A stretch of 23,671 nucleotides of DNA from Multifurca ochricompacta. Its lineage: Eukaryota > Basidiomycota > Agaricomycetes > Russulales > Russulaceae. Location of the stretch: positions 1 to 23,671 of the forward strand of contig WTXG01000434.1 of NCBI GenBank assembly GCA_022496185.1, given 5' to 3'. The notes under the pieces were generated by a model. It was not told where the DNA came from. It was given only the letters and a program-made list of their open reading frames with translations, and did not search any database. Positions within the stretch are counted from its first letter, which is position 1; every line of letters starts with the position of its first letter. Of this stretch, positions 9,112-17,264 are shown piece by piece. The translations under genes and the position numbers were made by a program.

Positions 9112-9515
9112 TGTTACAACCTTTGCCATCCACCCCCATTTTCTTCTCACTCCCCAATGACGACCCCTCCTTGCCACCCACTCTGCACTTCTCAATCACA
9201 TCCCCATCTTGGGATCCATCACATGCTTTGCTTCCATCCCCATGATCTGCTTTGTACCTATTGACATGACGTTTACTTATGTTTGACTCTTTATCTCCTT
9301 ATCTTTATGACCAGACACTTACTTAATACCCTATCAGAAGCTCAGCTTTACGCCATCCACTTTTGTATATTCGGGCCCACTTGACTCCGTGTCCTTATCT
9401 CGCAGACGCCCACTGAATTACATATATAAGTCCACTGTAGCTACCCTGTAGACCTCAGACTTGACTTATTGAATACATCGGTGCTTGTCTTCTGGACTTC
9501 CCCTTGGATCCTTGA
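9112..9515 (+). repeat. RT-C 3' LTR, first 404 bp (cut by RT-E)
   Basis: It starts TGTTACAACC and follows the RT-D LTR to CCTTGGATCCTTGA, then stops where RT-E begins with TGTTACGAAC at 9516. The last five bases, CTTGA (9511-9515), are the expected target duplication of RT-E. The missing LTR remainder should follow the RT-E 3' LTR to the right of the window. Confidence 0.86.
9423..9467 (+). promoter_or_regulatory. RT-C LTR TATA box and decayed transcript-start motif
   Basis: TATATAAG at 9423-9430; 34 bases on, AGACTTGACTT (9457-9467) carries a CG to TG change in the 11-mer that pairs with the primer site. Confidence 0.65.
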
Positions 9516-9586
9516 TGTTACGAACCCCGCTGTGTTGTCTTGTTTCCTTTTTCCCTATCATGTGACGTGCTGTTTGACTCCATTTG
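9516..9586 (+). repeat. RT-E 5' LTR, piece 1
   Basis: It starts TGTTACGAACCCC and ends CCATTTG at the left edge of RT-D. ATTTG (9582-9586) pairs with GTTTG (17082-17086) as the RT-D target duplication, with one CG to CA change. Confidence 0.8.
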
Positions 9587-10178
9587 TGTTACAACCTCTA
9601 CCGAGCAACCCCATTTTCTTCCACCTCCCCAACGACGACCTGTCCCTGCCACCCACTCTACACTTCATGATCACGTCCCGTCCTGGGACCCATCACGTGC
9701 CTTGCTCCCATCCCCATGACTTGCTTTGGACTTGTTGACGCCCTGTGTACCTATGTTTGGTCCTTTATCTCTTATCTTGTTATCTGCTTATCTTTACGTT
9801 CGGACACTTACTTAATACCCTATCAGAAGCCTGACTTTACGCCATCCGCTTCCGTATATTCGGGCCCACTTGACTCCATTATCTTATCTATAGACGCCCA
9901 CTCGATTACATATATAAGTCCACTGTAACTACATTGTAGACCTCAGACTCGACTTATTGAATACATCGGTGTTTGTCTTCTGGACTCTCCCTTGAACCCT
10001 TGACTCGATTGTCTCAGTGCTTTCGGCACCTTCCGCTCAACATCGTCACTAGGGAACAGCCCCTTTGACTTTGACTCTTCCACTCAAATGCTCCAAGAGG
10101 TCCTATTGGCCTCTTATCTGAACGAACATACAAAGCTGTTGCACAAGTTGTGCAGAACGTCTCACACCGGACGTAACA
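9587..10178 (+). repeat. RT-D 5' LTR (592 bp)
   Basis: It starts TGTTACAACC and ends CGGACGTAACA. Six TTATCT (GATA-type) motifs lie upstream of the TATA box: 9765, 9772, 9780, 9788, 9879 and 9884. Confidence 0.92.
9911..9955 (+). promoter_or_regulatory. RT-D 5' LTR TATA box and predicted transcript start
   Basis: TATATAAG at 9911-9918 and AGACTCGACTT at 9945-9955, 34 bases apart. In the 3' LTR the 11-mer has decayed to AGACTTGACTT. Confidence 0.75.
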
Positions 10179-10180
10179 TC

Positions 10181-10190
10181 AAGTGAGTCT
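10181..10190 (+). promoter_or_regulatory. RT-D primer-binding site, one base short
   Basis: It begins two bases after the LTR. It reads AAGTGAGTCT, while RT-B and RT-E have AAGTCGAGTCT; the C of the central CG is missing, which interrupts the 11-base complement to the transcript start. Confidence 0.65.
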
Positions 10191-10196
10191 CTCACA

Positions 10197-11707
10197 GTGG
10201 CTTCCAGCCGCAGTCAGACCCTCTTCTGGGAAGAACTCATCGAACGCAGAGACGAGCATAATCTTTCACAGCAAGTACTTGGCTCTGCCACCTGGAAAGA
10301 CTTTGAGTCCGAGTTTGGATACTATGTCTATCACGACGGAAGATACCAACCAGTAGAATACGACGACGAAAAGAGAGTCTGGTATTGCATCCGATACTCG
10401 GACAGCCGACACTCTTGGGTCACTACAAGACCTGCCCCACCCGAATTTGGACTAGGCCCGTGGAGAGAAAACCCCCTGGCCATTGTCATGGACTCCGAGC
10501 CAGAGGAGTACGTAGAAGAACCCAGTGAAGAAGCACCGGCATTAGCAGAGACTACATTTCCGGTTGCACCTGAAGTTGTCACAATCAGAGCCCCTGCTTT
10601 GACAACTCCACAGATATCCATACAGTCCGCCGATACAGTAACCCCATTCTATCAAAATATGTCGACAATCGCCACCCAACTCCCAGACCCTGCTCCACCA
10701 GCCCCTGTAGCACCACCACCAAACATTCCCCCCCCTCTGGACGTCTGTCTGGAGTGTTACCCCAGACATTCACTGGGGACCGCTCACAAAGCAAGAAATT
10801 TATGTTGGAGTTCACGACATTCAAGAACTTCAATCATGATGTCCCACAGATTGTTAACCCATTTCAAAGGGCCAATCTGTTTCTTTCTTTGATCCAAGGG
10901 GATGCAGTGGATGACTGGACGATGGAACAATTGGAGTGGCTAAACGAGCAGGTTGAGAGCGGGCATCAGACTACAAGCAAAGGTCTTTGGGAGACCATAG
11001 CTGAAAGATTTAAGGACGCCTTCACAGACAGGCAGGCCAAACAGAAAGCTGCCTGGGAATTAAAATCCCTCAGGATGGAAAAGGGAGAACTTGATGCATA
11101 TGTAGCCAAGTTCAGAAGTTTAGCCAACAGAGCCGGCTACAATACAGATGAGGAGGCCACACTGGACCTCTTCTCCCAAGGACTACCCAACCCCCTAGTC
11201 AAAAACATTATACAGTTCCATCATCCCCACGATTGGGACACCTGGGTCGATGCCGCCCAGTGGCAACAACAGGACTATTTAGACTTCCAGACACGATTTG
11301 GAGTCGACACCAAGAAAGGAAAAACCAGAGATCAGTGGAAGACCGCCTTTGGAGTGAAACCTGCCCAGCACACCCAGCGGGACCCGAGCGCTATGGATAC
11401 CTCCACAGATCGGGCCCGAGCTCGAGCAGTGCTCACAGAAGACAAGCGGCAAACCCTCATGAAAGAAGGACGTTGCTTCCGTTGCAGAGCGTTGGGGCAC
11501 ATGTCTCAAGACTGCCCCAAGAAGGGAGTACGAATCGCTGCCACTACTGTGGCACCAGAACACCCCACTCAGAATAACCCACCAACTGTGGATAAGCGGT
11601 CTAAAGAAGAAAAGGCTCAAGACATATGGGCTAATATGATGAAGGAGAGTGAGGAAGTGCGCGCCATATTGGTAGAGAAGGCGTTTGTGAAAAAGGATTT
11701 TTGTTAG
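10197..11707 (+). pseudogene. RT-D gag
   Basis: Gag capsid/nucleocapsid precursor of about 504 residues. The first codon, aligned with the ATG of RT-E, is GTG (GTG-GCT-TCC). The N-terminal region is aromatic and acidic (WKDFESEFGYYVYHDGRYQ, EPEEYVEE), followed by MSTIATQLPDPAPP at 10659. A run of eight C near 10728-10735, where nine would keep the frame, shifts the reading; the capsid domain continues in the next frame from 10736 (SGVLPQTF-like, then KKFMLEFTTFKNFNHDVPQI). One CCHC knuckle, CFRCRALGHMSQDC, is at 11474. The stop TAG is 11705-11707. The shift could be real or a homopolymer sequencing error. Confidence 0.88.
11695..11703 (+). promoter_or_regulatory. RT-D putative -1 gag-pol frameshift site
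   Basis: GGATTTTTG; gag reads GAT-TTT-TGT-TAG, pol continues as TTG-TTA-GGC in the -1 frame. No ATG opens pol before the protease. Confidence 0.6.
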
Positions 11708-14700
11708 GCTCAAACCCATCGGCCTGGGTGCGAGCACTCCATGTCACCTCTGTGTATGCTAGTCGATTCAAATTGTTGAAAATACCAGTCCATTTTGAAA
11801 CTACACAGAGGACGGCCGATCAAGATATCCTAGTGGACTCTGGAGCCACAGACAATTTTATTCACCCATGACTGCTTAGAACCATGGGTTTGGGACAGCT
11901 GGCACTTCCCCAAGAAAAGAACATTTGGAACATTGATGGGACGGCCAATCGTGCTGGGAAGATCACTCACTACACGGATCTGAGGGTCCAGGTTGGAGAG
12001 ATTACAAAGAACATTCGCTTCCTAATTACAGATCTAGGAGACGAAGACCTTATTCTGGGATACCCGTGGCTCGCGGCATTCGAACCCAAGATCAATTGGG
12101 CTGATGCAACGATGGATAAAGAATCATACCCCACCATTATTACATCGATGGGCTACGATTATGCAACTAGACACCCAATGATAAAAGCCACCAGTATAAG
12201 AGAAGAAGACCCAGGCTACTGTTATGTCACCAAGGCATCAGAATTGGCTCAAAAAGCGGTACAAGGGCAGACAGAAAAGACATACAGCGACGTAGTGCCG
12301 AGTACCTACCATCGGCACTGGAAGGTATTTTCCAAGGAAGAATCCCAGCGTTTTCCACCCTCTAGACCATGGGACCATGCCATAGACCTACTCCCGGGTA
12401 CACCAACTGCCATAGACTGTAAAATCTACCCATTGTCCCAGTCGGAGCAGGTCGCGTTAATGGAATTCCTCGAAGAACATTTGGCCAAAGGTTACATTCG
12501 CCCATCCAAGTTGCAGTACACCTCACCCTTCTTCTTTATCAAGAAGAAGGATGGCAAGCTGCGACTGGTTCAGGATTATTGACGAATCAATGCATACACC
12601 GTGAAGAATGCCTACCCCCTGCCGCTCATCTCTGAACTCATTGACACTATGAGGGATAAGTCTCTCTTCTCGAAGATGGACGTGCGGTGGGGTTATAACA
12701 ACGTTAGAATCAAGGAAGGTGACCAGTGCAAGGCAGCATTCAAGACAAATCAAGGGTTGTTCGAACCCAATGTCATGTTCTTTGGTCTCACGAACTTGCC
12801 GGCAACATTCCAGTCTATGATGAATCACATCTTCCGCGATCTTATTCTCACAGGAGAAGTAGTGGTTTATATGGATGACATCTTGGTCACGACTTCAGAC
12901 AATCTAGACCACCATCGAGACCGAGTGCATCAGGTACTGGATATACTGCAGGAACACGACTTGTATCTCAAACCCGCCAAATGTTCCTTCGAGCAGCAGA
13001 GCATTGAGTACCTAGGAGTCATCTTGGAAGGAGGGCGAGTGCGTATGGACCCCATTAAAGTACAAGGAATCCGAGAATGGCCAGTACCAACCTGTGTCAA
13101 GGATGTCTGGTCGTTCATCAGATTCTGCAACTTCTACCGATGATTCGTCAAGGGATTTTCAGGCGTCGTGCAACCATTGAACGACCTACTAAAAAAGGAT
13201 GTACCATGGTATTGGGGTGCAGCACAGCAGCAGGCATTCGAACAAATTAGGGACCTCGTCGGTTCAGAACCAGTACTCATCCAGCTGGATCTGAGTCACC
13301 CCTTCGAATTAGAGGTGGACGCCTCTCACTTTGCGAATGGAGCAGTGTTATACCAAAGGGATGCCGCACAAATACTTCACCCAGTGGCATATTACTCCGA
13401 AACCTTCTCCCCCGCCGAAAGGAATTACGATATCTGGGATAGGGAGCTCTTAGCCATAGTCAAGGCATTGCGACACTGGCGACCCTACCTGGCAGGAACC
13501 CCGCATAAGACCATCATTCATACTGACCATTCTAATCTGTTATATTGGAAAGAACCCCACAAAATCAGTCGACGCGTGGCACGAGAGGTCTTGGAGTTGG
13601 AGGAATATAACTTCACGTTGAAACACATTGCTGGGAGCCAGAATGCTAGAGCAGATGCACTATCGCGTAGGCTGGATATGCATACAGGGGAGGACGACAA
13701 TAACGACATCACTGTCCTCCCAGAAGAAGTCTTTGCAAAAGCGGCCATGGTCAGCCTCCATGACATGGACCTTTGGGCACAAGTTTCCCAAAATATGAAC
13801 CAAGACCTATGCCCTTCATGGGCCGACGCTCACAATCTGAAGAAAATCAACGGTCTTTGGTGGAAGGATGGGGATCGACTCATTGTCACCGGTGGCGACA
13901 ACATTAAGAGGGGGGTGATCCATTTTCATCACGACCTTCCCTCTGCTGGCCATCCGGGCATCGCCAACACCTACGCCCTGGCTAAAAGAGACTATTGGTG
14001 GCCCAACATGAAAAAGGACATTGAAAGCTATGTACAGGGATGCGTGTCATGTCAGGCAAACAAGGTGAACATGCACCTGAAAGTCCCACCAACATACCCT
14101 ATCACTCCCACTGCATCGACTCCCTTCCAGACCATCGCCATGGACTTCATTGTCAAGCTGCCCAAATCGCGAGGCTTCGACACTATCCTTACAATTACAG
14201 ACCATGATTGCTCCAAAGCAGCCCTCTTTATCCCCTGTAACGAAACCATTACAGCTGAAGGAGTGGCAAAACTATACCTGGACCACGTATACCGTCACTA
14301 TGGGCTCCCCAAGAAGATCATCTCTGACAGGGATACCCGTTTCACATCAGCATTTGCAAGGACCCTATGTAAAACGTTGGACATCACACAGAACATCTCC
14401 ACAGCATACCATCCTCAAACGGACGGACAGTCTGAATGAACGAACCAATGGCTAGAACAGTACCTCTGATTCTGGTGCAACGGCAGGCAAGATGACTGGG
14501 CAGAATGGCTATCGACCGCGGAGTTTGCCCATAACTCGTGGCCCAACGGGACAACAAAAGCTACCCCTTTTTCCCTTATCATGGGCTGGACTCCACGCAC
14601 CACGTGGACAGATAAGCCCGTCAATGTCCCGTCAGTGACCGAACAGATAAGCCAATGGGAAGAACTGCGACAATCGGCCAATGAGAATCTGGTAAAGGCA

Positions 14701-15183
14701 CAACAGCTTCTGACAGCACAGCCGAGCACATTCACACCTTATTGGACCAATGACTGGGTCTGGCTCGAGGGCAGGAACATTCACACGTCACACCCCTCAG
14801 CCAAACTAGCGCCCCGACGTCACAGACCCTTCCAGATCACAAGGAAGCTGTCAGACGTATCATATGAATTGGAGTTGCCACCGAAATGGAAGATCCACCC
14901 AGTCTTCCATGCCAAGCTTCTAACCCCTTACAAGGAAACCTCCATTCATGGAGAAAACTTCCCTAGACCCCCACCTGACCTTATCGACAGTGAAGAAGAG
15001 TGGGAAGTGGAACATGTCCTAAACTCCAAGCGACAGGGCCAAGGGCGCAAACTGTACTACCTAATCAAGTGGAAGGGATTCCCAGACTCCGACAACTCGT
15101 GGGAACCAGCCGGGGATATCTCTGCCCTGGACCTTATCTCAGAGTTCCACATCCGACACCCAGAAGCGCCTAAGAATGCTTAA
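11701..15183 (+). pseudogene. RT-D pol: protease, RT, RNase H, integrase, chromodomain
   Basis: One frame of 1,161 codons without a single frameshift, broken only by five TGA codons at 11869, 12580, 13141, 14437 and 14467, at positions where Arg is expected and CGA would fit. Domains: retropepsin DSGATDNF (about residue 46); RT with FGLTNLPATFQ and YMDD (12868-12879); RNase H with ELEVDAS (Asp at 13318); integrase HHCC (His about 13921-13960, CVSC at 14041-14052); catalytic Asp 14143, Asp 14326 and Glu 14434, with exactly 35 residues between the last two; chromodomain at about 14995-15110 (EWEVEHVLN, YYLIKWKGF, NSWEP). Stop TAA 15181-15183. These are the enzymes for cDNA synthesis and insertion in the Tf1/sushi chromovirus clade. 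Confidence 0.92.
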
Positions 15184-15218
15184 AAGAAACGCCCCAGACC
15201 TCATCGATTCCCCAGTAC

Positions 15219-16456
15219 ATGCTCTCTCAGCAACATCCTAACACTATCCAATCCATCATGTCTTTTGTCGCTGCCAACGCTGCCATCGATGCCTTCACCG
15301 CCACCACTGTAGTGGTTGAGAATTTCCCCTCTGCTCATCCCTCCACACGTCCCTCTTCCCCCATTGACTACGAAGCTGCCGAGGCCCGAGTCAAAAACCA
15401 GTCCCCGAACCCAAACGACAATTTCGAACATAGCGAAGAACCACACCTGAATGATCTGCTAGGCATGGAGCTGGATGATGAGGTGCCCGAGTTTCCCTTC
15501 TTCGCCAACAACCCCAACTCCTCGACCTACTTCCCCCTCGAGATTACCATGGCTGACGGGACCACTGCCATTGCCAAGTATATATTCTACACCAATGGAG
15601 GGATGGATGTAGCTGGATGCATGAAGAAAGATGGCCCTGTCTATGGGGCCCCGGTCTATTTAGAAGAAAGGTATACAGGACGTCTCCACCACACGATGAC
15701 TGATGAGCAGCTCGGACATTTGGCTGCCGAGGACTCCCGCGCCTTTGCAATCGACGAAGTGCTGAACGATATGCGCCTTCCGTGTCTCAAAGCCGAGGTG
15801 ATGAGACTGTGGAAGAACCTGACACTGCGCACCACGCTCAACAGACAATACAAAGAACATGCGAAGATGATGGCGAGGCTGACGAATGGGATGTTCCAAG
15901 TTGAGCAGGAGTTGGTGGAGATAAGGAAGAGGCTAGAGATAGGGGACGCCTATCAGACGATCGCTGAACGGTATGCCGACATGTATGCACGACCCCTCCC
16001 CCACGATCGTTAGGGGCCGCCCCGAGGCTGATACCGAACCGATTCGAAATGCCACGAATGCATGAGAACCCTTGTGGGGAGACATGCTGGCGATGTGATA
16101 GTAAGTATCACATCAGTTGGAACTGCCCCCTGAACCGCAAGTGGTGCCGGCATTGTCGCAGCAACCTCCACTGGAGCCGGTTCTGCATCTTCCGCCGAGT
16201 GGGAGTGGCCCCAACGATCGTCAATCTGTCGGGGTGGTGTGGTAAGTGCCTCCGCCACAACTCAGGACACTGCAAATTGGACTGCCCGATCCACGACATG
16301 TGCCGCCTATGTGGCCAACACGGCCCATATGGCTTCCTTCGCACCCACCAATGTCCACAGGATTCCGACAAGGAGAATTACACGATGGATGATCGTAATG
16401 TAGCCGACGATTACTTGGAGTTGGTACAGGATGATGACGGTACGAGTCGTTTCTAG
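15219..16456 (+). pseudogene. RT-D ORF3: coiled-coil protein with a zinc-knuckle array
   Basis: A separate ORF starting 35 bases after the pol stop (MLSQQ; second ATG at MSFVAANAA). It encodes about 412 residues if one base lost in a C run near 16003 is allowed for. Parts: a disordered Ser/Pro-rich start (1-70); a conserved block PEFPFF to YIFYTNGGMDVAGCMKKDG and HHTMTDEQLGHLAAEDS (85-175); a long helical, coiled-coil-like region (LKAEVMRLWKNL to QVEQELVEIRKRLE, 185-250); then Cys/His units CWRCDSKYHISWNC (16085), CRHCRSNLHWSRFC (16145), CGKCLRHNSGHCKLDC (16238) and CRLCGQHGPYGFLRTHQC (16301); and an acidic tail. The first two fit CX2CX4HX4C exactly. No membrane segment, so not an envelope protein. 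Probably binds RNA or DNA; its role is unknown. Confidence 0.85.
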
Positions 16457-16473
16457 CCGGGTCTGCTAGAACC

Positions 16474-16484
16474 AGAAGAGGGGG
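16474..16484 (+). promoter_or_regulatory. RT-D polypurine tract
   Basis: AGAAGAGGGGG, then TGA, then the 3' LTR at 16488. Confidence 0.82.
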
Positions 16485-16487
16485 TGA

Positions 16488-17081
16488 TGTTACAACCTCT
16501 ACCGAGCAACCCCATTTTCTTCCACCTCCCCAACGATGACCTGTCCCTGCCACCCACTCTACACTTCATGATCATGTCCCCGTCCTGGGACCCATCATGT
16601 GCCTTGCTCCCATCCCCGTGACTTGCTTTGGACTTGTTGACGCCCTGTGTACCTATGTTTGGTCCTTTATCTCTTATCTTGTTATCTGCTTATCTTTACG
16701 TTCGGACACTTACTTAATACCCTATCAGAAGCCCGACTTTACACCGTCCACTTCCATATATTCGGGCCCACTTGACTCCATTATCTTATCTATAGACACC
16801 CACTCAATTACGTATATAAGTCCACTGTAACTACATTGTAGACCTCAGACTTGACTTATTGAATACATCGGTGTTTGTCTTCTGGACTCTCCCTTGAACC
16901 CTTTGACTCGATTGTCTCAGTGCTTTCGGCACCTTCCGCTCAACATCGTCACTAGGGAACAGCCCCTTTGACTTTGACTCTTCCACTCAAACGCTCCAAG
17001 AGGTCCTATTGGCCTCTTATCTGAACGAACATACAAAGCTGTCGCACAAGTTGTGCAGAACGTCTCACACCGGACGTAACA
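16488..17081 (+). repeat. RT-D 3' LTR (594 bp)
   Basis: It is the same as the 5' LTR except for 15 CpG-type transitions and two one-base indels. TATATAAG is at 16813-16820 and AGACTTGACTT at 16847-16857. Confidence 0.92.
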
Positions 17082-17086
17082 GTTTG

Positions 17087-17264
17087 CCCCTTTGTTGACC
17101 GTGTTATGACTTCCTTTGCACATATTTGTCCCTTATCTTTGACCGAGGCTGTGCTTATCTCTGACTCATATTTTACACAAGAACGCTTACATATTTTCCC
17201 ACCAGAATCGCGACTATACCAGATTCGTCTACGTATATTCTCACCTGGCCCACATTGACTTTGT
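17087..17264 (+). repeat. RT-E 5' LTR, piece 2
   Basis: It lies between the RT-D target duplication (GTTTG, 17082-17086) and S3. TTATCT motifs at 17133 and 17155. It ends with TTTGT (17260-17264), duplicated on the other side of S3. Confidence 0.75.

Larger units (their letters stand above)
4334..9515 (+). mobile_element. RT-C: oldest Ty3/Gypsy chromovirus layer, split by later insertions
   Basis: Pieces in order: integrase C-terminus and chromodomain (4334-4988), chromodomain tail (7118-7182), ORF3 in two parts (7219-7426, 8051-9080), polypurine tract, and the first 404 bp of the 3' LTR (9112-9515). It is interrupted by RT-B on the left, the fold-back element at a TA, S2 at CTTTG, and RT-E in the LTR. 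Sequence on both sides of each interruption aligns continuously with RT-D, so these are clean insertions. Confidence 0.9.
9587..17081 (+). mobile_element. RT-D: complete Ty3/Gypsy chromovirus (7.5 kb) with a third ORF
   Basis: Two full LTRs (592 and 594 bp), primer site, gag, pol, ORF3 and polypurine tract, all in canonical order, inserted in the RT-E 5' LTR with a 5-bp duplication (ATTTG/GTTTG). The LTRs differ at 15 sites, all CpG versus TpG/CpA, plus two one-base indels in homopolymers. The copy is therefore probably young but decayed: one shift in gag, five TGA stops in pol, one shift in ORF3. Confidence 0.93.

Noticed and set aside
10179..10196. Standard tRNA-primed primer-binding site
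   Set aside because: The bases after the LTR do not begin with the TGG expected for a tRNA CCA end, and they match the LTR transcript start instead.
15219..16456. ORF3 as a retroviral-type envelope gene
   Set aside because: The position after pol fits, but there is no signal peptide, membrane segment or cleavage site; Cys/His knuckles point to nucleic-acid binding.
16597..16830. 77-residue ORF in the RT-D 3' LTR (similar ORF 9716-9928 in the 5' LTR)
   Set aside because: Two copies exist only because the LTRs are duplicated; it covers GATA motifs and the TATA box.
7422..17264. Common target preference for TTTG (S2 CTTTG, RT-D GTTTG, S3 TTTGT)
   Set aside because: Three of seven observed duplications share TTTG, but others (CTTCG, CTTGA, GTATT, GGAAT) do not; too few sites to claim a preference.
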